This document shows, piece by piece, positions 1 to 4,885 of a stretch of 9,232 bases of DNA. The number at the start of each line of letters is the position of its first letter. Within the stretch, counting starts at the first letter, position 1. Location: the NCBI GenBank assembly GCA_947584125.1, contig CANPWI010000054.1, forward strand, positions 1-9,232, read 5' to 3'. A program made the translations under genes and the position numbers. Source of the DNA: an uncultured Clostridia bacterium (GTDB lineage Bacteria > Bacillota > Clostridia > TANB77 > CAG-508). The notes under the pieces are model-generated. The model was not told the DNA's origin, did no database searches, and worked only from the letters and a program-made list of their open reading frames with translations.

Positions 1-503
1 CTTCAGGAGATAAAAAAGCAAAATATGCAATGGCTATTATGCATTCTTATATTGCAACTCAATTAGAAAATCAAAAACTATTAACTTATTTAACATATAA
101 CGATGCAAATGGACTAGAAAGACAATTAAATCTAGCTCAATGGAATGGTAAGTTAGTATTAGTAGATGATGCTTATACAATAGACGAAGAAGGAAATTAT
201 ATTACTTATGTACTAGGAAATGGCGTATTTGATTATGAAGACTTAGGAGCAAAAGTACCATATGAAATGTTAAGAGATCCTGATGAAGATAGAGATTATC
301 TATATTCAAGAGAAAGACTTTGTATAGCACCTTATGGAATTTCTTATACAAAAAAATCACAAGTAACTTTATCTCCAACAGATGAAGAATTAGCCAAAGG
401 AGAAAACTGGGAACTAGTAAATGATGGAGATGTAGAAAAGAAAACCTATTTTGACCATAAAGAAATTGCAATCGCACAAATAATCTCAAAAGTTACACCC
501 TAG
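1..503 (+). CDS. Major capsid protein, C-terminal part (left end cut by window)
   Basis: The reading frame is open from base 3 at the left edge, so the N-terminus lies outside the window; the ATG at 30 is internal and has no ribosome binding site. The visible part (about 166 residues) matches the C-terminal half of HK97-fold coat proteins of clostridial siphophages: a segment like AMAIMHS, then WNGKLVLVDD, LGAKVPYE, a region like IAPYGISYTKKSQ and LSPTDEEL, and a final HKEIAIAQIIS. The role is the icosahedral shell of the phage head. The zero-frame product ends at TAG (501-503) directly after a CCC proline codon. A +1 shift there would add an Ig-like domain (next entry), so two capsid forms are likely. 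Family assignment is from recognition of the sequence pattern; the frameshift is inferred. Confidence 0.85.
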   Translation, partial: SGDKKAKYAMAIMHSYIATQLENQKLLTYLTYNDANGLERQLNLAQWNGKLVLVDDAYTIDEEGNYITYVLGNGVFDYEDLGAKVPYEMLRDPDEDRDYLYSRERLCIAPYGISYTKKSQVTLSPTDEELAKGENWELVNDGDVEKKTYFDHKEIAIAQIISKVTP

Positions 504-524
504 TAAAGCCACTGTAGAAGTGGC
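498..524 (+). other. Candidate programmed +1 frameshift site of the capsid gene (CCC TAG plus hairpin)
   Basis: The zero-frame codons are ACA CCC TAG. A proline tRNA on CCC (498-500) can move one base forward to CCT (499-501), after which AGT is read in the +1 frame. A hairpin follows four bases after the TAG: GCCACT (508-513), loop GTAGA, AGTGGC (519-524), six perfect base pairs. This spacing suits a stimulatory structure. Listeria phage PSA uses +1 shifting at the 3' ends of its capsid and tail genes; that precedent is known, while its operation here is inferred. Confidence 0.6.
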
Positions 525-888
525 AATACCAAGTAATGAGATGTCAATTACAGGCACAAACAAAACAGTAAAAGATATTCAAACAGGTATTCAAATAAGC
601 GGAGACAAAGTTACTGGTACATCAAATCATATAACAGGGATAACAGGTGCAGGTGGAGATGGAAACTATTTAGTTTTAGAACTTCCACAAGCAAAAGATG
701 AAGGAAATAGAGTAACCTGTTCATTTGAAGGTGGAAGCCCAACTACGTTAAGTACAACTGATTATCAGTATTTACTAAAACTTAATGAGAAAAAACCAAT
801 TACAATTACTGTAACTGGTAAAGTAGAAGCAACAAGAACACTTGATATATCAGGTGTAACATTAGCACAGGCAAGTGAAGCAGTTTAA
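502..888 (+). CDS. Ig-like C-terminal extension of the capsid protein, reached by +1 frameshift
   Basis: This frame is open from 484 to the TAA at 886-888 and overlaps the end of the capsid gene. Read from AGT at 502 it gives about 128 residues beginning SKATVEVAIPSNEM, rich in T, S, G and V with alternating hydrophobic positions, and a late ITITVTGK strand. This is typical of a bacterial Ig-like beta-sandwich. The only nearby start codon, GTG at 520, has no Shine-Dalgarno sequence and sits inside a hairpin stem, so independent translation is unlikely. Fusion to the capsid by +1 shifting at CCC TAG is the simpler reading. Ig-like domains added to phage capsid or tail proteins by frameshifting are a known theme; they are thought to coat the particle and help it bind surfaces or mucus. 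It is followed by the strong SD of the next gene (891-896). The Ig fold is a pattern judgement, not a computed match. Confidence 0.7.
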   Translation, partial: SKATVEVAIPSNEMSITGTNKTVKDIQTGIQISGDKVTGTSNHITGITGAGGDGNYLVLELPQAKDEGNRVTCSFEGGSPTTLSTTDYQYLLKLNEKKPITITVTGKVEATRTLDISGVTLAQASEAV

Positions 889-903
889 AAGGAGGATTAA
901 CTT

Positions 904-1059
904 ATGTTGGCAATAATGGGAAAAGAAGAAAAAAAGCAAAAGAGTTTTAAAAGTGTAACAGTACCAGAAATAAAAGAGCAATTAGACAAATTAGGAATAG
1001 AGTACAATAAAAAAGCAACAAAGGAAGATTTATTAACTTTATTACCACAAAAAGGATAA
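904..1059 (+). CDS. Small HeH/SAP-like protein of the head-tail region
   Basis: This is a 51-residue ORF with a near-perfect AGGAGG (891-896) seven bases before the ATG. After a lysine-rich start (MLAIMGKEEKK) it has the pattern VTVPEIKEQLDKLGIEY, then KKATKEDLLTLL. This is the helix-extended-helix (HeH/SAP/Rho-N-like) fold often found in tiny proteins next to the capsid gene in Firmicutes phages. The 'split the chain into two short helices with a GIxYxxxxxKxxLL core' pattern is clear. Its role is not established; such domains often bind nucleic acid. An alternative start at ATG 916 would remove four residues but fits the SD less well. It ends 16 bases before the next gene, so the two are probably co-transcribed. 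Confidence 0.75.
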   Translation: MLAIMGKEEKKQKSFKSVTVPEIKEQLDKLGIEYNKKATKEDLLTLLPQKG

Positions 1060-1075
1060 TTAAGGAGGCAATGGA

Positions 1076-1384
1076 ATGGAAGAATATTTAGAAAAAATAA
1101 TAACAGACTTAGATGTTAATTATAGAAATGATGAAGAAGTATTAAAGGATATATTAGAAGAAACAAATTCTGTTGCCTTAGATATTTCACATAGAGAAGA
1201 AACAGAAGAAAATAAAAAAAGATTATTTCCTTATATAAAAAAGGCAGTTAAAGCAATTTATTTAGCAAGAGGTGGAGAAGGATTACAAAGTCGTAATGAA
1301 GGTAGTATTAGTAATTCTTATGAAAATATAATTGAAGTATTAAGAAATGATATTGTAAATAATGGATTAAGGAGGCTACCATAA
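1076..1384 (+). CDS. Head-tail connector, gp6-like
   Basis: The protein has 102 residues. It is largely helical, with PYIKKAVKAIY followed by LARGGEGLQSRNEGSIS and a SYENIIE helix. This is the signature of the phage gp6-like head-tail connector (adaptor) family, which forms the ring docking on the portal below the packaged DNA. The length is usual for the family. AGGAGG at 1063-1068 lies seven bases before ATG 1076. Another ATG at 1071 is out of frame and only two bases from the SD, so 1076 is the start. Its TAA overlaps the next ATG by one base (TAATG at 1382-1386), pointing to translational coupling. The position between capsid and neck genes agrees with the call. Confidence 0.8.
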   Translation: MEEYLEKIITDLDVNYRNDEEVLKDILEETNSVALDISHREETEENKKRLFPYIKKAVKAIYLARGGEGLQSRNEGSISNSYENIIEVLRNDIVNNGLRRLP

Positions 1385-1734
1385 TGTTACTTAGAGATCT
1401 AACAGAAGTATGGGTTTCATACTATGAAGAAGTAAAAGAACATGGCGAACGAACTAAAAAATGGCATTATAAACCTTTAAATACTAAAACTAAAACAGCC
1501 TTTTTAAATTTGCAACATGATTTAAACGAACTAGACAGAAATTCAGCAGGAGAGGTAGATTATAGTATAGTAAATGGCAGAACTACTATGAATTATGATA
1601 TACAAAAAGGTAATGGAATATCATTAACAGATATATCAACCCAAGAAAAATTTAAGCCTGACTATACTGTAACTGATAATCCACAAATAGGTAGAACTAC
1701 TTTATACAAATTAGAACAATATAATGGAGAATAA
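1384..1734 (+). CDS. Putative head-closure (stopper) protein
   Basis: The protein has 116 residues, with AAGGAGG at 1369-1375 eight bases before the ATG. It shows no motif I can name with confidence. Visible features are a start with VWVSYYEEVKEHGE, a basic stretch WHYKPLNTKTKTAF, and a beta-rich second half. In this gene order (capsid, connector, this gene, HK97-gp10-like, tail terminator, tail tube) the third place is normally taken by the head-closure or stopper protein, which plugs the portal channel and bridges the head to the tail. The functional call therefore rests on synteny and size. It overlaps the upstream gene by one base and is separated from the next ATG by one base. Confidence 0.55.
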   Translation: MLLRDLTEVWVSYYEEVKEHGERTKKWHYKPLNTKTKTAFLNLQHDLNELDRNSAGEVDYSIVNGRTTMNYDIQKGNGISLTDISTQEKFKPDYTVTDNPQIGRTTLYKLEQYNGE

Positions 1735-1735
1735 T

Positions 1736-2265
1736 ATGAGTATAAAATTTAATTGTAAAGTAAATGTAAAACATAATTTCAAAAAGATAGAAAAAATAAT
1801 TCAAGAGCTTCCAAAAACAATAGAACAAAGTATTGAAGATGTATTAAAAAACATTCAAGGATATGCAATAAAGTTAGAAAAGCGGTCATAATCAAGAAGG
1901 AATATTAGTTGAATTAGTTGATGTTTCTAATATGGAAGTAAAAGGAAGAGTATATACAAGTAAAGAAAAGATGCCTTGGAGTATGTTTGAACATTGGGGA
2001 ACACGGACAATTTGCAGAATTACCTCATGTTGGAACTACAGAACACTTTATAAAAAGTGGTTTTACACAATGGTTTATCCCAGTAAATAAGGTTGAAAGA
2101 ACATTGAATTATCCTATTGTAACAATAAATGAAACACAATTTTATATTGCTCATGGTGTGCAAAGTAATCACTTTATGACAGATGCTGAATTTAAAACTA
2201 GAGAAGAAAACAAGGAAATAGTAACAAAAAAAATAAATGGAATGCTAAGAGAGGTGGCTAAGTAA
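1736..2265 (+). CDS. HK97-gp10-like neck/tail completion protein, frame broken twice (+1 at two CGG codons)
   Basis: Three overlapping pieces in three frames together make one normal protein. Piece 1 runs from ATG 1736 (MSIKFNCKVNVKHNF) to IQGYAIKLEK and hits TAA at 1889-1891. Piece 2, in the +1 frame, reads GHNQEGILVELVDVSN to MPWSMFEHWGT (1884-2003). Piece 3, again +1, reads GQFAELPHVGTTEHFI to MLREVAK (2005-2265). Joined by skipping the C of CGG at 1883 and at 2004, they give about 175 residues with LEKGHN and HWGTGQFAELPHVGT, exactly as in intact HK97-gp10 family members I recall. These proteins sit at the neck and act in tail completion or head-tail joining. The best downstream ATG (1987) has no SD. 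Whether this is a pseudogene, a sequencing problem or real recoding cannot be settled here; the identical context of both breaks argues against random decay. Confidence 0.75.
1883..1885 (+). other. In-frame CGG at +1 frame break 1 (HK97-gp10-like gene)
   Basis: The zero-frame codons are GAA AAG CGG TCA TAA. Skipping the C gives AAG GGT CAT AAT, that is K-G-H-N, restoring the conserved LEKGHN segment. This is one of only three in-frame CGG codons in the window. Confidence 0.65.
2004..2006 (+). other. In-frame CGG at +1 frame break 2 (HK97-gp10-like gene)
   Basis: The zero-frame codons are TGG GGA ACA CGG ACA. Skipping the C gives ACA GGA CAA TTT, that is T-G-Q-F, restoring the conserved HWGTGQFAE segment. 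A G-rich, SD-like TGGGGA lies immediately upstream, though its relevance is uncertain. Confidence 0.65.
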
Positions 2266-2669
2266 TGAAAGATTTTACAACTGAACAAATGTCAGATATG
2301 CTAAACGATATGTTAGAAAACATAGAAGATATTAAGAAAAACAAAACAGAAACAACTTTAACAACACCTACAACAGAAAGTAAATTTCCGGTAAGAGTAA
2401 TTAATACACCTCTTGAAAGTGTAAATAAGTCAAGAAATGCTATACCAATAAGAAAAACATTTCAAGTAACTATTGAACATTGGGGAGATAAGCAAAGATT
2501 TATAATGGAAATGGCAAATAACACAGATTTAGAATTAAGAAAAAAGAACATTGTTAGGACTAATACTAGTCCTATTTTATTTGACCCTATAACTAAAAAA
2601 TATAGGCTAATAACAACTTATGAAGTTAGATATAATGCGATAACTAACTCATTTGAATATGTAAGATAG
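2265..2669 (+). CDS. Putative tail terminator / tail completion protein
   Basis: The protein has 134 residues. A charged, T-rich N-terminal third (roughly residues 1-43) precedes a compact alpha/beta core: FPVRVINTPLES, IPIRKTFQVTIEHW, a helix MEMANNTDLELRKK, then RTNTSPILFDPITKKYRL and TYEVRYNAITNSFEYVR. The core resembles small tail-terminator proteins that cap the tail tube end nearest the head, and its place directly before the tail tube gene is the usual one. Its ATG overlaps the preceding stop (TAATG, 2263-2267), with GAGGTGG at 2251-2257 as SD. That gene is frame-broken, so coupling from upstream would depend on correct decoding there. Function is inferred from core pattern and synteny. 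Confidence 0.6.
   Translation: MKDFTTEQMSDMLNDMLENIEDIKKNKTETTLTTPTTESKFPVRVINTPLESVNKSRNAIPIRKTFQVTIEHWGDKQRFIMEMANNTDLELRKKNIVRTNTSPILFDPITKKYRLITTYEVRYNAITNSFEYVR
2555..2582 (+). terminator. Terminator-like hairpin inside the tail terminator gene (weak)
   Basis: TAGGACTA (2555-2562), loop ATAC, TAGTCCTA (2567-2574): eight perfect pairs followed by TTTTATTT. It looks like a Rho-independent terminator on the + strand but lies inside a conserved coding segment (NIVRTNTSPILFD). It may attenuate transcription or may be chance; function is uncertain. Confidence 0.3.
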
Positions 2670-2684
2670 AAAGGAATGATAAAT

Positions 2685-3155
2685 ATGGCAGAACCAAAAA
2701 CATTTTATGATGAAATGCCTGATGTTAGTACATTATCAAAATTGTACTATTCAAAAACCAAAGAAGGAGCAGATGTAACTCAAATATGCTTAACAGAAAG
2801 TATACCAGCATTAGAAGAAGCACCAGAACAAATAACAGGAAGTGCAGTAGATATCGATTATGAATTTTCACGACCAGGAAAAGTAAAAGCTGGAACAATA
2901 GAAGTACCAGTTTATTATACACATAAACAACACAAATGGCTAAAAGAAATTGAAAGACAAGATGGATATTTCTTTGTAGTGTATCCTAAAAATACAGCAC
3001 CAGCAGAAGAAAAACCACTTGTTAAAATATTTCAAGGTAGCTTAGTAACAGTAGGAGATGAACTTTCAGACGAAGAATGGATAAAAGACACAGTAACTAT
3101 TTATAGAACATCAAAGGTAGAAGAAAGTTATGAAGAATTTCCACCCAGCGCTTAG
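2685..3155 (+). CDS. Major tail (tube) protein
   Basis: From ATG 2685 the protein has 156 residues, beginning MAEPKTFYDEMPDVS. The ATG at 2676 in the same frame touches the AAAGGA SD (2670-2675), whereas 2685 is nine bases away, so 2685 is the better start. The sequence has the beta-rich make-up of tail tube subunits: GSAVDIDYEFSRPGKVKAGT, IEVPVYYTHKQHKWL, a KIFQGSLVTVGDELSD segment and DTVTIYRTSKVEES at the end. Many copies stack into the tube through which DNA passes. The position after the tail terminator and before the chaperones fits. The zero frame ends FPPSA at TAG 3153-3155, but a +1 shift at the two prolines would extend it (next entry), which makes this gene resemble the capsid gene. 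Confidence 0.75.
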   Translation: MAEPKTFYDEMPDVSTLSKLYYSKTKEGADVTQICLTESIPALEEAPEQITGSAVDIDYEFSRPGKVKAGTIEVPVYYTHKQHKWLKEIERQDGYFFVVYPKNTAPAEEKPLVKIFQGSLVTVGDELSDEEWIKDTVTIYRTSKVEESYEEFPPSA

Positions 3156-3171
3156 TTCTACTTTAAGTGCT
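3141..3171 (+). other. Candidate +1 frameshift site of the tail tube gene (overlapping Pro codons plus hairpin)
   Basis: The zero-frame codons are CCA CCC AGC GCT TAG. Proline tRNA on CCC (3144-3146) can move to CCA (3145-3147). Just after it is a stem AGCGCTTA (3147-3154) with TAAGTGCT (3164-3171), eight pairs including one G-U, and a nine-base loop. Loop bases 3155-3159 could weakly pair with 3172-3176, giving a possible pseudoknot. The stem begins closer to the shift codon than usual, which lowers confidence. Confidence 0.4.
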
Positions 3172-3258
3172 AGAGTTAGGACAAGTAAAAAAATTAGCAC
3201 AAAAAATAAAAAAATAGAAACAGAGGAAATAACCTCTGAAAAACAAGAGCAAGAGTAA
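3148..3258 (+). CDS. C-terminal extension of the tail tube protein, reached by +1 frameshift
   Basis: In the frame +1 to the tail tube gene, 36 codons follow the CCC at 3144-3146: ALSSTLSARVRTSKKIST, then a lysine/glutamate-rich tail ending EKQEQE before TAA 3256-3258. It has no SD. An ATG in this frame at 3130 overlaps the tube gene and is preceded by no convincing ribosome binding site. The tail shaft protein of Listeria phage PSA also has long and short forms made by +1 shifting, which is the known precedent. The extension is strongly charged and low in complexity, unlike the Ig-like capsid extension. It may simply be non-coding spacer; the reading as a real extension is an inference. Confidence 0.45.
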   Translation, partial: ALSSTLSARVRTSKKISTKNKKIETEEITSEKQEQE

Positions 3259-3274
3259 AATCTTGCTTTCTTTT
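3246..3274 (+). terminator. Weak intrinsic terminator or attenuator after the tail tube gene
   Basis: AGCAAGA (3248-3254) pairs with TCTTGCT (3261-3267), extendable by two more pairs (one G-U), followed by TTCTTTT. It overlaps the TAA of the +1 extension. The few G-C pairs suggest a partial terminator that could lower expression of downstream genes relative to the abundant tube protein. A second small stem, CAGAGG/CCTCTG (3221-3238), lies just before it. Confidence 0.4.
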
Positions 3275-3290
3275 GAAAAGGAGAGTAAAA

Positions 3291-3752
3291 ATGGAATTAA
3301 AAACAAATAATAAAACAATAGAATTAGTATTTACTACAAGAAAAATAGTAAATATAACAAACATATTAAAAGGAAAAAATTTTGAAGATTTATATTTTAA
3401 AGCAATGAATGAAAAAAATTTAGATGCATTATCTAAAATCATATTTGTATTTGCTGAGGATGTAGAAAATGGAGCAAAATCATTTAAAACAAGTGAAGAA
3501 GTATATGATTTCTTAGATGGTTATAAAAAAGAAAACAATAAAAGCTATGAAGATATATTTAAAGAAATAGCCGAGGTAATAAATGAAGAGGGTTTTTTCA
3601 ATACCAAAATGAGCAAGAAAGATTTAACTCAAAAGATATCAAATCCTTTATCAGGAATAGATATGAACAGTTTAATGAAAGAATCAGCAGAAAAAGCAAT
3701 GACAAAAATAGTAGAACAAGAGGCAATAGAACAAACAAAATCTCAAATTTAG
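3291..3752 (+). CDS. Tail assembly chaperone (lambda G analogue)
   Basis: The protein has 153 residues from ATG 3291, with an AAAGGAG SD seven bases upstream; the TTG at 3273 would precede the SD and is rejected. It begins MELKTNNKTIELVFTTRKIV, with a helical remainder (NILKGKNFEDLYFKAM, EEVYDFLDGYKKEN, KSYEDIFKEIAEVINEEGFF). This is typical of the small acidic chaperones encoded between the tail tube and the tape measure gene in siphophages. They coat the tape measure protein while the tube polymerises. The zero frame ends at TAG 3750-3752. The -1 frame is open across its end and continues to 4054, matching the G/GT arrangement. Confidence 0.75.
   Translation: MELKTNNKTIELVFTTRKIVNITNILKGKNFEDLYFKAMNEKNLDALSKIIFVFAEDVENGAKSFKTSEEVYDFLDGYKKENNKSYEDIFKEIAEVINEEGFFNTKMSKKDLTQKISNPLSGIDMNSLMKESAEKAMTKIVEQEAIEQTKSQI
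3737..3743 (+). other. Candidate -1 slip site of the chaperone pair (A AAA TCT)
   Basis: The zero-frame codons are ACA AAA TCT. The lysine tRNA on AAA (3738-3740) re-pairs perfectly one base back (3737-3739), leading into ATC in the T frame. It is not a full X XXY YYZ heptamer because the A-site codon would not re-pair well. ATT TAG (3747-3752) is a poorer alternative. The site was chosen because upstream sequence in the T frame looks non-native, whereas sequence from 3740 onwards looks native. Confidence 0.4.
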
Positions 3753-4054
3753 ATGATATAATTAACAACTTAAAAGAAGCAAAAACATTAAAAGATATGG
3801 TATATGGATTAGAACCACTAGCATATTATTTTGAAACATCTCCTAGAGAATTTTGGAGTAGTCCATACAGAGAAATATATTTATATTGTGAAATACAATT
3901 TATAAGAACAATAGAAGATTTTAAACAAGAAATAACATTACAAGAAGCAGTAACAGATAAACTTCTACAAGGAGATAGTATGCGTAAAAAACCTAAAATA
4001 GTTCCTCTTAGAAAAACTTTTAAAGATTTATTTAAAAAAAGTAAAAATTTGTAA
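3740..4054 (+). CDS. Tail assembly chaperone, T part (expressed as G-T fusion by -1 frameshift)
   Basis: Frame -1 to the G gene and open well upstream of its stop. Read from ATC 3740 after a -1 slip it gives ISNLDDIINNLKEAKTLKDM, then the helical segment with EPLAYYFETSPREFW, EIYLYCEIQFIRT and a basic C-terminus KTFKDLFKKSKNL, about 104 residues in all. The in-frame ATG at 3797 has no SD, and starting there would discard a good-looking NLDDIINNL segment, so a fusion is favoured. In lambda and many Firmicutes phages, a small share of ribosomes makes G-T, which recruits tube subunits to the tape measure. The gene order directly supports this. It ends seven bases before the -35 of the cargo gene promoter. 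Confidence 0.65.
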   Translation: MSNLDDIINNLKEAKTLKDMVYGLEPLAYYFETSPREFWSSPYREIYLYCEIQFIRTIEDFKQEITLQEAVTDKLLQGDSMRKKPKIVPLRKTFKDLFKKSKNL

Positions 4055-4060
4055 AAAATA

Positions 4061-4089
4061 TTGACATTTTGTAATAGTAATAATATACT
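4061..4089 (+). promoter_or_regulatory. Sigma-A type promoter of the TM2 cargo gene
   Basis: A perfect -35 TTGACA (4061-4066), a 17-base spacer and a -10 TATACT (4084-4089), one base from consensus. It lies just after the chaperone stop and before the SD AAAGGAGG (4104-4111), so this gene can be transcribed independently of the late phage operon. Confidence 0.8.
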
Positions 4090-4120
4090 TTTTTTAAAAA
4101 ATAAAAGGAGGAATTGTATT

Positions 4121-4813
4121 TTGGAAGAAACAAGAGTAAAACAAAAAATAGAATTGATATTATGCATTTTTGGAGGAATTTTTGGATTACATAAATTTTA
4201 TGTTGGAAAAATTGGAGAAGGAATATTATACTTATTTACGGGTGGATTGTTTTTGATAGGTTGGATTAAAGACATCTATGAAATCTCATTAAGTGAAGAA
4301 AGCAAAGAAAAACGTAAAATGACAGAATTTGAAAATGCTAAATGGAAAAAAGTTGTTAATAATTTCTTTTTAAATGAAGAATATCAGAAAGTAAGAATAT
4401 ACAATAGAGAAGTTAATTTTATAGATTTAATAGATGCAGAGTTAATAGAAGATGGGCAATCTATCGCAAAAACTACTGGAACAAATATAACAAAAGGAAC
4501 AAATAAAAAGCATGTTGCACCAATAAAAGGATTAATAGGATTAGGAATAGCTGGTCCAGTAGGGGCAATAATTGGAGGAACTTCAGGCAAGGCAAAAGTA
4601 AAATCCAAAACTAAAGTTAATACTCATACTATAAATATAGACTATTGTACAAACTTATCTATAAAAATAACAGTAAAAGATATAAATAATCCGATTATTA
4701 TGTACAGATTAATTAATTATAAAATTGATAAAAATAGTTTTGCTTATAAAAAGGCATATGAAAATGCTCAAAAATGTATAGCAACTATACAAGCAATAAT
4801 CAATAATCAATGA
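4121..4813 (+). CDS. TM2-domain membrane protein with glycine zipper (phage cargo gene, 'moron')
   Basis: TTG 4121 is nine bases after AAAGGAGG and gives 230 residues; an in-frame TTG at 4061 is part of the promoter. Residues 11-55 form a TM2 domain: two hydrophobic segments (about 11-23 and 34-50) with GIFGLHKFYVGK and YLFTGGLFLIGWIKDIYE. The middle, with ELIEDGQSI, leads to a glycine zipper at 137-156 (GLIGLGIAGPVGAIIGG), a possible third membrane segment. The C-terminal part is beta then helical. The gene has its own promoter and two terminators and interrupts the usual chaperone-tape measure neighbourhood, so it is probably not a virion gene. Comparable cargo genes are often expressed in the lysogen and alter the host surface or block other phages; that role is inferred. 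Exact function is unknown. Confidence 0.75.
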   Translation: MEETRVKQKIELILCIFGGIFGLHKFYVGKIGEGILYLFTGGLFLIGWIKDIYEISLSEESKEKRKMTEFENAKWKKVVNNFFLNEEYQKVRIYNREVNFIDLIDAELIEDGQSIAKTTGTNITKGTNKKHVAPIKGLIGLGIAGPVGAIIGGTSGKAKVKSKTKVNTHTINIDYCTNLSIKITVKDINNPIIMYRLINYKIDKNSFAYKKAYENAQKCIATIQAIINNQ

Positions 4814-4841
4814 AAACACTTACTTATGTAGGTGTTTTTTT
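4813..4841 (+). terminator. Intrinsic terminator of the TM2 gene
   Basis: AAAACACTTAC (4813-4823), loop TTAT, GTAGGTGTTTT (4828-4838): 11 pairs with one G-U, running into a seven-T tract ending at 4841. It starts at the last base of the TGA stop. Confidence 0.8.
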
Positions 4842-4843
4842 AT

Positions 4844-4873
4844 GCATCAGTATATAGCTGGTGCTTTTATTTT
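4844..4873 (+). terminator. Second tandem terminator-like hairpin before the tape measure gene
   Basis: GCATCAG (4844-4850), seven-base loop, CTGGTGC (4858-4864): seven pairs with one G-U, followed by TTTTATTTT. It lies three bases after the first terminator's T tract and just upstream of the tape measure SD, so it isolates the cargo gene or limits read-through into the tape measure gene. Confidence 0.6.
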
Positions 4874-4885
4874 GCCCGAAAAGAG

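Noticed and set aside
202..489. Minus-strand ORF opposite the capsid gene, and similar minus-strand ORFs at 2725-2922, 3194-3442, 3826-4167, 4384-4608, 4847-5062, 5025-5228 and 6508-6714
   Set aside because: All lie antisense to convincing genes, have Leu/Phe/Ile-rich low-complexity products that mirror AT-rich coding sequence, and show no SD or family pattern.
520..522. GTG at 520 as an independent start of the Ig-like ORF
   Set aside because: No SD, buried in a perfect hairpin stem, and the frame is open and native-looking upstream to the capsid stop.
1736..2265. Simple pseudogene for the gp10-like gene
   Set aside because: Both breaks have the same C-GGN context, flanking sequence is fully conserved, and a third unrelated gene shows the same break; random decay is a poor explanation.
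4061..4120. Upstream TTG start for the TM2 gene at 4061
   Set aside because: It is the -35 box of the promoter; the SD at 4104-4111 points to TTG 4121.
4832..4885. GTG start for the tape measure gene at 4832
   Set aside because: It lies in the 3' arm of an intrinsic terminator, has no SD and would translate through a second hairpin.
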